Assembly: GCA_013694695.1 (NCBI GenBank)
Contig: JACDBX010000028.1
Coordinates: 1 to 36,863, forward strand
Direction: 5' to 3'
DNA from: Gemmatimonadales bacterium
GTDB taxonomy: Bacteria > Gemmatimonadota > Gemmatimonadetes > Gemmatimonadales > GWC2-71-9
Length of the DNA stretch: 36,863 bases
In this document: piece by piece, positions 16,250-23,814 of the stretch
Numbering within the stretch: position 1 is the stretch's first letter
Layout of the letters: every line of letters starts with the position of its first letter
Position numbers and translations under genes: made by a program
Notes under the pieces: model-generated
Told to the model about the DNA's origin: nothing
Database searches by the model: none
What the model saw: the letters and a program-made list of their open reading frames with translations, nothing else

Positions 16250-16352
16250 GAACCCTCGGATCTGATCAGGCCTGCGAGCACGACGGACCGTGCCCGTCCA
16301 TGAGATGATTGCGCTGACCGCCGGAATCATTACACCCGCATGGAGATCGAAT

Positions 16353-16385
16353 AAAAACCGCCCCGCACCTTGCGGTGCCGGACGG
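16353..16385 (-). terminator. Terminator downstream of tRNA-Gln
   Basis: On the minus strand a 12-bp stem (16374-16385 with 16358-16369, one mismatch) closes a GCAA tetraloop and is followed by TTTTT at 16357-16353. It ends the tRNA-Gln transcript 17 nt after the tRNA and separates it from the TVP38-like gene. Confidence 0.85.
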
Positions 16386-16402
16386 TCGGTGTGTCGCCTG
16401 AT

Positions 16403-16474
16403 TGCCCCTCTAGGGCTCGAACCTAGACTCTCCTCATCCAGAGTGAGGCGTGTTGCCAGTTACACCAAGGGGCA
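16403..16474 (-). tRNA. tRNA-Gln (anticodon CTG)
   Basis: 72 nt. The acceptor stem TGCCCCT/AGGGGCA, a D-arm with GGTGTAACTGGCA, the anticodon stem CCTCA/TGAGG around CTCTGGA (anticodon CTG, reading CAG) and the T-arm with GGTTCGAACC are all visible on the minus strand. The 3' CCA is not encoded and must be added after RNase Z processing. A promoter and a terminator flank the gene. Confidence 0.95.
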
Positions 16475-16495
16475 GCGGTGCTGTCGGGACCGGCC

Positions 16496-16524
16496 AACCT
16501 AGCCAAATCGGTGGCTCGGCGCAA
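16496..16524 (-). promoter_or_regulatory. Putative tRNA-Gln promoter
   Basis: Minus strand: TTGCGC (16524-16519), 17 bp, TAGGTT (16501-16496). The predicted start lies about 15 nt before the mature tRNA. The -35 hexamer is identical to that before cspA. Confidence 0.55.
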
Positions 16525-16537
16525 TTCGGGGGCCGGC

Positions 16538-18058
16538 TCAAGCGGCCGCGGTGAGGCCCGGTGAGGACATCGCTGGCAGCCCCGAAAATGTCGCCTGGAC
16601 AGCATCCACCGCGACCGGGCAGAGATGTCCGATGGCGACGAGCCGATCGAGGACCGCAAACGCCTCGTCCGTCGACATTCCCGCCCGGTATGGACGATCG
16701 GCCGACACCGCCTCGGTCACGTCGGCGGCTGCCAGCACCCGCGCCATCGGCCCGAGTTCGGCCTGCTTGAGGCCGAGGTGATAGCCGGTACCGTCGAGCC
16801 GTTCATGATGGGCGGCCGCGGTCGCCGCAAACTGGCGAAACCGCGAGACCCGCTTCAGGATCTCGAGCGTGAACCGGGTGTGCTGCCGCATCGATTCCAT
16901 TTCGGAGTCGTCGAGCGCGGACGGCTTGTCAAGGATGGTGTTTGAGACGCCGAGCTTTCCGATATCGTGAAGCAGCGCCGCCCGGTTCAGGGTCCGGATG
17001 TCCCCCGGTTCGAATCCCATCCTCTGGGCGGCTGCCACCGCAATCAATGCCACATTCTCCGAATGCTGCGCCGTGAACGGGCTCTTGGCGTCGATCACCC
17101 GCGCGAACGCCTGCGCCACGATGTCGAGGCGATCATCATCTGCATAAACCGTCATCTCGCCGGGCTCAAGCGCGCGCACCGCTGCCAGGTCGTCGGATTC
17201 GCGGAGGCGCGCCCAGAACTCCTGGTCATCCTGGAACACGTCGAGGCAGTCGACCAGCACCGGGTCGAACCACCGCCCACGGCGAGCGTGCGCCATCTCG
17301 TACGCGGTTCGCACGTCAAAGGCATTGACGAACACCTCGACGGTCTGGGCGAGCGACGCGATGCGGCCGACGATCGGGATGTTCGTGCCCCGAAGGCCCT
17401 GGGGCATGCCCGCGCCGTCCCAGTGTTCATCAAGGCCGCGAATCGCGTCCGACGCGCCGCGGGGCAACCCGATCATCTGCGCGATGTCGGCGCCGCGTTC
17501 GCAACGGGTCTGCGTGAGCGCGCGTCCGCTGCCCTTTTCCGTCACGCCCATCATGAGGGCATGCCACGCGCGGGCCAGGCGTGACCTGCCTGGCACCGAG
17601 TACCTGAAGGCGTACCGCGCGGCCTCGGTGGTGGCACTCCAGTCGGTGAGCCTGTGCGCGTGCTTGAGCAGGCGATCGTCGGCCCCGAACATCGTGGTCA
17701 GTCGCGCCGCGTTGCTCGAGCAACCAAGATCCTTGAGCAGGAGCCCGTAGAAGAGCCCGCTTCGCTGCTCGTCGGAAAGGCCAAGTGTGGTGGCGATGCG
17801 CATCCCGATCATTGTCGAGCGCGTCGCATGGCCCATGGGTTGGCCCTCGGTGATGTCAAGCGCGTGCGAAAGCGCCGCCACCACCTCGGAAAGCCGGACC
17901 GGATCTCCCGTCGTGACTGCAACGGGGTTTGTGGCGCCCGCGCGCCCGCCGTCTGTTCCACCATCCTGGCCGGAACGGGGGCGAACGGCGGGCGCCGGGG
18001 TGCTGCGGAAAGGGCTGGGCGGCGCCGACTGCTCGGTGATGCGAATGCGACGAGACAT
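16538..18058 (-). CDS. Double HD-GYP-type phosphohydrolase, copy 2
   Basis: 506 residues. The C-terminal domain (about 310-490) is HD-GYP-like: QHSENVALIA, LLHDIGKLGVSN (His364-Asp365), RQHTRFTLEIL and HHERLDGTGYHLGL (417-430), where the usual GYP is GYH. An N-terminal domain (about 55-290) repeats the plan in degenerate form: GHATRSTMIGMRIA, LLLKDLGCSS (Lys109-Asp110 instead of His-Asp), then LDEHWDGAGMPQGL. HD-GYP enzymes hydrolyse cyclic di-GMP; here only the second domain keeps the metal ligands, so the first is probably sensory. The first 50 residues are Pro/Arg-rich and probably disordered. No Shine-Dalgarno sequence is seen. It follows its paralogue by 18 bp. Confidence 0.88.
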   Translation of the reverse strand: MSRRIRITEQSAPPSPFRSTPAPAVRPRSGQDGGTDGGRAGATNPVAVTTGDPVRLSEVVAALSHALDITEGQPMGHATRSTMIGMRIATTLGLSDEQRSGLFYGLLLKDLGCSSNAARLTTMFGADDRLLKHAHRLTDWSATTEAARYAFRYSVPGRSRLARAWHALMMGVTEKGSGRALTQTRCERGADIAQMIGLPRGASDAIRGLDEHWDGAGMPQGLRGTNIPIVGRIASLAQTVEVFVNAFDVRTAYEMAHARRGRWFDPVLVDCLDVFQDDQEFWARLRESDDLAAVRALEPGEMTVYADDDRLDIVAQAFARVIDAKSPFTAQHSENVALIAVAAAQRMGFEPGDIRTLNRAALLHDIGKLGVSNTILDKPSALDDSEMESMRQHTRFTLEILKRVSRFRQFAATAAAHHERLDGTGYHLGLKQAELGPMARVLAAADVTEAVSADRPYRAGMSTDEAFAVLDRLVAIGHLCPVAVDAVQATFSGLPAMSSPGLTAAA

Positions 18059-18076
18059 GACTTTGGGGGAAGCCGT

Positions 18077-19606
18077 TCAGATGCTGACGAGCGACGTCGA
18101 GTCGCCGTGCTCGGTCTGCTCCGCGGGCGTCCCCGGCAGTCCATGAAACCATCCGGTCAGGGCCGCGACCGCGACACCACAAAGTCCACCCGAGGCGACC
18201 ATCGCATCGAGTTGCGCCATCACGCCATCGAGCGGCAGCCCCGCGCGGTACGGCCGATCCGCCGACAGCGCCTCGCAGACGTCCGCGGCGGCGAGGATCC
18301 GTACGGACATGCTGAGTTCGTCGCCCTTCAGACCGAGATGATACCCGCTCCCATCCACCCGCTCGTGATGCGAAGCGGCGATCAGCGCGAAGCGCTGGAA
18401 CCGGTTGACCCGCCGGAGGATGTCGAAGGTGTAGACGGTGTGACGGCGCATCTCGACCTGCTCAACCGGGTTGAGAGGCGCGGGCTTGTCGAGCACAGCG
18501 TTGCTGACTCCCAGCTTGCCAACATCGTGGAGCAGTGCTGCGCGGCGGATCGCTCGCACGTCCCGTTGCGGCAACCCAAGCTCCCGCGCGGTCCGCGTGG
18601 CGAGGAAGGCCACATTCTGGGAATGCCGTGCCGTGTACGGACTCTTGGCATCGATCACCTTGGCGAACGCCTCGGCCACGGTGTCGAGCCGGAGCTCGTC
18701 GGCATACACGACCCGCTGGCGCGGTTCGCAGCGAGCGAGCGCCGAGAGCGCGTCGGCGCTGCGGAGTTCACCCCAGAATGCGGTGTCGTCCCGGAACGCG
18801 TCGAGGCAGTTCACGATGGTCGGGTCGAACCAGCGGCCGCGACGGGCGTGCGCCACCGCGTATGCGGCATCAACGTCATACCTGTGCTCGAACACCTCGA
18901 CCGTCTGGGCCAGGCACACGATCCGTGACAACACCGGGATCGCGTCGGCGCGCAGTCCGTGTGGCACGCCATCACCGTTCCAGTGCTCGTCGATCGACCG
19001 GATCGCCTCGCAGGTCGCACCAGGCATCGCCAGCATCCGGGCAATCGACGCACCGCGCTCGCTCCTGGCGCGCGCCATGTCGTGACGGGCGATGCGTGAC
19101 TGAGATCCCGACCGCAATGCTCGCCAGCCTCGGGCAAGTCCGGAGCTGTCGCGGCGCGAATGCTTCATCGTGTATCGTGCGAGGTCGACCCGGTCGGTCC
19201 AGTCGATCAGGCGATGTGCCTTCTTGAGCGCTCGATCATCTCCGCCGTACAGCGTGGTGAGCTGCGCCGAGGTGCTCGAGCAACCGAGGTCCTTGAGGAG
19301 CAGGGCGTAGAAAAGTGCACTGCTGTCCTCCTCGCCCAGCCCCAGCATCGTGGCGATCCGCATCCCGATCATCGTGGTCCGGACCGAATGCCCCATCGGC
19401 TGGCCATCGGCGAGGTCGAGGGCGTGGGACATCGCCCCGACCACGTCGGTCAGGCGTATCCCGGCGTACGCTCCGTGCCCACGCTGCGGCTGGGCGACAG
19501 CCAGGCGATCGCCGAGTGCACTGCTTTCTCCACGGGCCCAAGGAGCGGCAACCGTGATCTTGCTGGCGGGGGCGCGGCGGAGGACCGGGCGGGCGTCATC
19601 GTGCAT
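18077..19606 (-). CDS. Double HD-GYP-type phosphohydrolase, copy 1
   Basis: 509 residues, similar along its length to the next gene. It shares GHSVRTTMIGMRIATMLGL, LLLKDLGCSS (Lys105-Asp106), IDEHWNGDGVPHGL and HARRGRWFDP. The second domain has LLHDVGKLGVSN (His360-Asp361) and HHERVDGSGYHLGL (413-426). As in the other copy, the first domain lost the HD pair and the second reads GYH in place of GYP, so this is a distinct subfamily rather than decay of one copy. Cyclic di-GMP hydrolysis is probable but unproven. The ATG at 19606 lies only 14 nt after the U-tract of the tRNA-Ala terminator and has no Shine-Dalgarno sequence. The frame upstream of it runs into the tRNA and is not coding. Confidence 0.86.
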   Translation of the reverse strand: MHDDARPVLRRAPASKITVAAPWARGESSALGDRLAVAQPQRGHGAYAGIRLTDVVGAMSHALDLADGQPMGHSVRTTMIGMRIATMLGLGEEDSSALFYALLLKDLGCSSTSAQLTTLYGGDDRALKKAHRLIDWTDRVDLARYTMKHSRRDSSGLARGWRALRSGSQSRIARHDMARARSERGASIARMLAMPGATCEAIRSIDEHWNGDGVPHGLRADAIPVLSRIVCLAQTVEVFEHRYDVDAAYAVAHARRGRWFDPTIVNCLDAFRDDTAFWGELRSADALSALARCEPRQRVVYADELRLDTVAEAFAKVIDAKSPYTARHSQNVAFLATRTARELGLPQRDVRAIRRAALLHDVGKLGVSNAVLDKPAPLNPVEQVEMRRHTVYTFDILRRVNRFQRFALIAASHHERVDGSGYHLGLKGDELSMSVRILAAADVCEALSADRPYRAGLPLDGVMAQLDAMVASGGLCGVAVAALTGWFHGLPGTPAEQTEHGDSTSLVSI

Positions 19607-19622
19607 GGGCAGGACAGGGGGC

Positions 19623-19657
19623 AAAAACGATGCCCGCCACCGGGAGGGGTGACGGGC
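19623..19657 (-). terminator. Terminator downstream of tRNA-Ala
   Basis: Minus strand: GCCCGTCACC (19657-19648) pairs fully (one G-T) with GGTGGCGGGC (19641-19632) around a six-base loop, followed by ATCG and TTTTT (19627-19623). It lies 3 nt after the tRNA and directly before the first HD-GYP gene. Confidence 0.85.
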
Positions 19658-19660
19658 AAA

Positions 19661-19733
19661 TGGAGCTGAGGGGGATCGAACCCCTGACCTCACCGATGCG
19701 AACGGTGCGCTCTCCCAGCTGAGCTACAGCCCC
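19661..19733 (-). tRNA. tRNA-Ala (anticodon CGC)
   Basis: 73 nt. The acceptor stem begins GGGGCTG, the D-arm contains GCTCAGCTGGGAGAGC, the anticodon arm is CACCG-TTCGCAT-CGGTG (anticodon CGC, reading GCG), and the T-arm has GGTTCGATCC. The discriminator base is A. CCA is not encoded. The RNase Z gene needed to mature such tRNAs is the next gene upstream. Confidence 0.96.
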
Positions 19734-19746
19734 GTGAAGGGGGCCA

Positions 19747-19776
19747 AACATAGGCCAGAAAGGCGTTTCAGGGCAA
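19747..19776 (-). promoter_or_regulatory. Putative tRNA-Ala promoter
   Basis: Minus strand: TTGCCC (19776-19771), 18 bp, TATGTT (19752-19747). The predicted start is a few nt before the mature tRNA. The -35 abuts an inverted repeat (GGTCAGCC/GGCTGACC, 19798-19777) that spans the rnz stop codon and may act as an rnz transcript end. Confidence 0.5.
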
Positions 19777-19778
19777 GG

Positions 19779-20726
19779 TCAGCCTGGCTCGGCTGACCCG
19801 CCGGGCGCATCGTCGTCGCAATGCCGTACCTCGATCACCATGCCATCGCGCCCGATCGTGGTGTCAGGAAATACCGCCCTCGCCTCCGCCAGCAGCTCCG
19901 GCGCCTCGCGATTGTACCGAGCCGAGATGTGGGTCAGCACCAGCCTCGCTACGCCCGCGTCGCGGGCGGTGGATGCCGCGTCGTGGGCCGTGCTGTGGAG
20001 GGTTTCCCGCGCCCGCAGGCGTTCATCCGCACCGAATGTGGCCTCGTGAATCAGGAGGTCCGCCCCCCGGGCAAGTTCAGTGATCGCGCTGCACGGCGCC
20101 GTGTCACCGGTGTACACCACCCGCCGTCCCGGTCGTGGCGGCCCAACGAGATCGGCGGCGGTGACATTCCGGCCGCCCTCGCCCTCGACCGTTTCCCCGC
20201 GATGGAGGCGGCCCCAGAGCGGCCCCTCGGGCACGCCGAGCTGGCGCGCGGCCTCCGGATCGAAGCGCCCCAGTCGGTCGCGCTCGGCGAGCGCATAGGC
20301 GACGCACGGGCCCTTGTGCAGGGATTCACCGACGATGATATCGTATTCGCCGCGCGGCAGCACATCCCCGGGAGCAACCTCGAGAATCTCGACCGGGAAC
20401 TTCATCCGTTCCATGCCCAGGTCGACCAGCGCACCGAGATGGCGGTTCGCGCCGCGCGGGCCGTAGAGCACCAGCGGTGCAGTGCGCCCCTGCAGCCCGA
20501 AGGTGCGCAACAGGCCGGCGAGGCCCAGCGTGTGGTCTGCGTGGTAGTGGGTGATGAACACGGCGTCGAGGGTGAAACCGGCGTTATGGCGCATCATCTG
20601 TCGCTGGGTGCCCTCGCCACAATCGAAAAGGAGGTGCTCCCCCTCACGCTGCACCATCAGCGCCGAAACGTTGCGATCGACCGTTGGCACGGCCGCACTG
20701 GTGCCGAGCAGCGTGACCTGGATCAC
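19779..20726 (-). CDS. rnz: Ribonuclease Z (tRNA 3' endonuclease)
   Basis: 315 residues of metallo-beta-lactamase fold. The motif is [11 protein letters not shown], with His60, His62, Asp64 and His65; later landmarks are [14 protein letters not shown] and LTHISARY. These fit the short-form ElaC/RNase Z, and the length is normal. The GTG at 20726 overlaps the folE stop as GTGA, and the N terminus [12 protein letters not shown] matches the family. RNase Z cleaves tRNA precursors 3' of the discriminator base when CCA is not encoded, which is the case for both tRNAs here. It is translationally coupled to folE; the tRNA-Ala promoter overlaps its 3' end. Confidence 0.95.
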   Translation of the reverse strand: MIQVTLLGTSAAVPTVDRNVSALMVQREGEHLLFDCGEGTQRQMMRHNAGFTLDAVFITHYHADHTLGLAGLLRTFGLQGRTAPLVLYGPRGANRHLGALVDLGMERMKFPVEILEVAPGDVLPRGEYDIIVGESLHKGPCVAYALAERDRLGRFDPEAARQLGVPEGPLWGRLHRGETVEGEGGRNVTAADLVGPPRPGRRVVYTGDTAPCSAITELARGADLLIHEATFGADERLRARETLHSTAHDAASTARDAGVARLVLTHISARYNREAPELLAEARAVFPDTTIGRDGMVIEVRHCDDDAPGGSAEPG

Positions 20727-21280
20727 CGCGACCCGTGAACGAGCTGCATGAACTCCTCGCGGGTGCGCGGGTCTTCGAGGAACGCCCCCCGCATCGCAGA
20801 CGTGATCGTTCGTGAATCCTGCTTCTGTACCCCGCGCATCATCATGCAGAGATGGGCACCCTCGAGCACCACCCCGACTCCGAGCGGGTGCAGCGTGGCC
20901 TCGAGGGCGTCGGCGATCTGGTCGGTCATCCGCTCCTGCACCTGCAATCGGCGCGCGAAGACGTCGACCACCCGGGCGAGCTTCGACAGCCCGACGATCC
21001 GACCGTCGGGGATGTACGCGACATGCGCCTTTCCGAAGAACGGCAGCATGTGATGCTCGCACTGCGAGTAGAACTCGATGTCACGCACCATCACCATGTT
21101 GTGATGGGTTTCCTCGAAGAGTGCGTCGCCGATCACCCGCTCGGCGCTCAGCGCATACCCCTGCGTCAGGAACAGAAGCGCCTTCTCGACTCGCTCGGGC
21201 GTGCGCACCAGACCGGCGCGATCGGGGTCCTCTCCGATCTCGACCAGGATGTTCCGGACGTGTTCCTGAAGCTTGCTCAC
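20723..21280 (-). CDS. folE: GTP cyclohydrolase I
   Basis: 185 residues. The conserved zinc and active-site blocks are present: [12 protein letters not shown] (Cys74, His76, His77), [32 protein letters not shown] and [11 protein letters not shown] (Cys145). It converts GTP to dihydroneopterin triphosphate, the first step of tetrahydrofolate or pterin biosynthesis, as a cytosolic decamer. The start is GTG with a G-rich ribosome site (GGGGGGGAAG) directly upstream. It overlaps rnz by 4 nt. No other folate gene is in the window. Confidence 0.97.
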   Translation of the reverse strand: MSKLQEHVRNILVEIGEDPDRAGLVRTPERVEKALLFLTQGYALSAERVIGDALFEETHHNMVMVRDIEFYSQCEHHMLPFFGKAHVAYIPDGRIVGLSKLARVVDVFARRLQVQERMTDQIADALEATLHPLGVGVVLEGAHLCMMMRGVQKQDSRTITSAMRGAFLEDPRTREEFMQLVHGSR

Positions 21281-21306
21281 CTTCCCCCCCTGCCCCGATG
21301 AAAGAC

Positions 21307-21328
21307 GGACGGCCCCGGAGGGCCGCCC
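21307..21328 (-). terminator. Possible terminator after mlaD
   Basis: A stem of seven pairs with one mismatch (21328-21321 with 21314-21307, loop CTCCGG) lies between mlaD and folE, followed only by GTCTTTC on the minus strand. The T-tract is weak, so this may be partial. Confidence 0.4.
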
Positions 21329-21360
21329 AAACGTAACGCCGCCGCCGCGCGCCGTTCGCG

Positions 21361-22242
21361 CTAGAACATCTTCACCGTGATCCCGATCTTGCCCGGGTCC
21401 TTTTTCATCTCTTCGATCAGGGCCGCGGTGGCGGCCATGGTGCGCCGGATCTCGTCGTAGAGCGTTGAGTCACTCGCCAGCCGGCCGAGGGTACCCTCGC
21501 CGCGCTGTATCTTGGCGAGGAGCGAATCCAGCCGGGCACTCGTGGCGGCAACGCGCTGCGCCATGTCGGACGCCGAGCGCATTGTCGAATCCAGCCCCGC
21601 GTTGATTGCCTCAGCGTCGAGCTGACGCAGCGTGGAGTCAAGTCGGGCACTCACCGCCTGCAACGAACGCATCGTGGCGGGCAGTTCCGCCGTGGGACCG
21701 CGCCGCGGGTCGGCGAGGTAGGCCATCAGGCGATCGGTGCTGTTGAGCGTACGCCGGAGGTCGACGATCATCGCCGTGTCGAGCATCCGATTGAGCGACA
21801 ACATCACTGTGTCGGCGCGCGCCGCCAGCCCTGCCCCGACATCGAACAGCCCCGGTCGGCTAGTCCCCACCAGCGTGTCGGCCTCGGTGAGCGGCGCGCC
21901 GCGGCCCGGGTCGAAGTCGATCACCATGTCGCCGAGCATGCCCACGGATACCAGTGCCGCCTTGCCATCCTTGGTGGGTTGCACACTCTTGGCGTCGTAG
22001 GTGAACGTCACCAGCACCCGTCCCACGCTGAGCAGCTCGATGTCCTCGACCCGCCCGATGGGCGCCCCGGATACCTGTACCGGCGCGCCATTCTTGAGCG
22101 CCCCGACGTCTTCGTAGAGCACTCGCACGTGATCGGCGCGGCCGATCGACTTCCCCCGGAGCCACGTGGCCCCGAAGAAGAATGCGGCGACGCCAAGGAG
22201 GACGAGGCCCCCGACCGTTATTTCCTTCTGATACGAGTGCAT
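21361..22242 (-). CDS. mlaD: MlaD/MCE-domain substrate-binding subunit
   Basis: 293 residues. An N-terminal membrane anchor (about 8-27) is followed by the MCE domain: [29 protein letters not shown] and [18 protein letters not shown] (about 37-115). The rest is a long alpha-helical region with repeated SxRLDSxL segments, which may form the needle-like bundle seen in some MCE proteins, and an amphipathic end (KIGITVKMF). It follows mlaF by 13 bp with AGGA before the ATG. MlaD rings hold lipids in the periplasm for the MlaEF transporter. No mlaC or mlaB gene is nearby. Confidence 0.9.
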   Translation of the reverse strand: MHSYQKEITVGGLVLLGVAAFFFGATWLRGKSIGRADHVRVLYEDVGALKNGAPVQVSGAPIGRVEDIELLSVGRVLVTFTYDAKSVQPTKDGKAALVSVGMLGDMVIDFDPGRGAPLTEADTLVGTSRPGLFDVGAGLAARADTVMLSLNRMLDTAMIVDLRRTLNSTDRLMAYLADPRRGPTAELPATMRSLQAVSARLDSTLRQLDAEAINAGLDSTMRSASDMAQRVAATSARLDSLLAKIQRGEGTLGRLASDSTLYDEIRRTMAATAALIEEMKKDPGKIGITVKMF

Positions 22243-22255
22243 CGTGTCGGTCCTC

Positions 22256-23002
22256 TCAGATGGGCTCGAGATCGAAGTCGCGCTCCAGGAACGCGCGCAC
22301 CTCGGGGTTGGTCGATTCGTGGAAATCCGCGGGTGTGCCCACGGCGATCACCTTGCCGCCAGTCAGCAGTGCAATCCTGTCGGCGGTGCGGAACGCGCCG
22401 CGCACGTCGTGCGTGACCATCACGCCAGTCACCCCGAGGTCGTCATTGAGCCGACGCACCAGCGCATCGATGATGTCGGAGTTGACTGGGTCCAGGCCCG
22501 AGGTCGGCTCGTCGTAGAGCACATACTTGGGCTTGCCGGCTATAGCCCGAGAGATGCCGACCCGCTTGCGCATGCCCCCCGACAGCTCCGACGGCATCTT
22601 CTTCGCCGTTTCGGGGGGGAGGTTGACCACCTCGAGGCACTCGGCCACGCGTTCCCGGGCGTAGTCCGGGTCACCAAATTCGTCCGGATCGGTCAACCCG
22701 AGTCGGATATTCTCGAAGACATCCATCGAATCGAAGAGTGCGCCGTTCTGGAAGACATAGCCGATCGTCCGGCGAAGTTTCGACAGCGGCTTGCGGCCCA
22801 GCCCCTCGACATGCTGGCCATCGACGATCACCTCGCCGCGGTCCGGTCGGATCAGCCCGATGATATGCTTGAGCAGCACGCTCTTGCCGGTACCCGAGGG
22901 CCCCAGCAGTGCCATGGTTTCGCCGTCCTCGATGTTGAGCGTGACACCGTCGAGGACCACCTGCGAGCCGAAGCGCTTGGCTACATCTCGAATCTCGATC
23001 AA
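22256..23002 (-). CDS. mlaF: MlaF-type ABC ATPase
   Basis: 248 residues. Walker A is GPSGTGKSV, the signature LSGGMRKRVGISRAIA, Walker B YVLYDEPTSGLDP and the switch histidine is in VTHDVRGAF. GMRKRVGISRA and DEPTSGLDP are typical of the Mla/Mkl branch that powers lipid transport with MlaE. The start is a TTG overlapping the mlaE stop as TTGA. No later ATG would keep the first strand (IEIRDVAKRFG). Confidence 0.92.
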   Translation of the reverse strand: MIEIRDVAKRFGSQVVLDGVTLNIEDGETMALLGPSGTGKSVLLKHIIGLIRPDRGEVIVDGQHVEGLGRKPLSKLRRTIGYVFQNGALFDSMDVFENIRLGLTDPDEFGDPDYARERVAECLEVVNLPPETAKKMPSELSGGMRKRVGISRAIAGKPKYVLYDEPTSGLDPVNSDIIDALVRRLNDDLGVTGVMVTHDVRGAFRTADRIALLTGGKVIAVGTPADFHESTNPEVRAFLERDFDLEPI

Positions 23003-23787
23003 TGGGTGAGCAGCAGCTTGGCGAGGAGGAGGTCAAGGAGCAGGATCAGCACCGAGCTCGTCACGACCGCCCCTGTCGTCGACTTGCCCACGCCTTCGGC
23101 GCCCTGCCGTGTCGTGAAACCGCGGTAACACGAGACAAGCGCGATCGCGGCGGCGAAGCTGAACGCCTTGATGACTGAATACCACGCGTCGAATGGCCGC
23201 CAGAAGATGCGGGCGCCGTAGGCGAAGTCCTGGTCGGTGATCGGCAGCGACTGCTTGGCCGCGAACCACCCCGACGCCACCGCTACCACATTCGCGAAGA
23301 TCACCAGTACCGGGATCATCAGCAGGCATGCCAGCACCCGCGGAATTAGGAGGTGACTCGATGGCGCACGGCCCAGCGACTCCAGCGCATCGATCTGCTC
23401 GGTCACCCGCATCGTTCCGAGTTCGGCGGCATAGCGGGCACCGATGCGTCCCGCCAGGATCAGTCCCACCAGCACCGGGCCGAGTTCGAGCACGATGGTT
23501 TCCGTGACCAGCGAGCCCACCACGTAGATCGGGATGTTACCGGTGAACTGGTAGCCTGCCTGCAGCGCGGTCACCGCTCCCGCAAACGAGGCGATCAGCA
23601 GCACGATGAACAACGAGCCCACGCCGATATTGGCGGCTTCGTCGATCGCTCGCGGCATCCAGATGCGCACTTCGGTCAAGCCGCGCCCCATGTCGGCGAC
23701 CATGTTCGCGAATCGACCCACCGAGGCGAGGCTGTCGAGCACGCCGCGGCCGACCCATAGCTGGACTCGCTTGATCGCCGAACTCAC
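22999..23787 (-). CDS. mlaE: MlaE-type lipid ABC permease
   Basis: 262 residues with five or so hydrophobic helices. Family landmarks are ALQAGYQFTGN, LGPVLVGLILAGRIGARYAAELGTMRVTEQIDAL (split at GRIGARYAAELG), LESLGRAPSSHLLIPRVLA and STTGAVVTSSVLILLLDLLL. The GTG at 23787 gives the usual length; a TTG at 23820 would extend it by eleven residues into the divergent mutY promoter zone. MlaE forms the inner-membrane dimer moving phospholipids with MlaF, fed by MlaD. The direction (import or export) is not visible. Confidence 0.92.
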   Translation of the reverse strand: MSSAIKRVQLWVGRGVLDSLASVGRFANMVADMGRGLTEVRIWMPRAIDEAANIGVGSLFIVLLIASFAGAVTALQAGYQFTGNIPIYVVGSLVTETIVLELGPVLVGLILAGRIGARYAAELGTMRVTEQIDALESLGRAPSSHLLIPRVLACLLMIPVLVIFANVVAVASGWFAAKQSLPITDQDFAYGARIFWRPFDAWYSVIKAFSFAAAIALVSCYRGFTTRQGAEGVGKSTTGAVVTSSVLILLLDLLLAKLLLTH

Positions 23788-23814
23788 GCCAGCTGACCTG
23801 CTCGACCCACGGTC

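Noticed and set aside
16250-16352. A CTGATC sequence before the TVP38-like gene, considered as a thiamine riboswitch because Ynj is annotated as thiamine-related
   Set aside because: The CTGAGA element and the rest of the THI-box core are missing, and the region is too short.
17654-18928. A 424-codon open frame on the plus strand across both HD-GYP genes
   Set aside because: It is antisense to two well-supported genes, rich in Arg/Gly/His with no domain, and typical of open frames in high-GC DNA.
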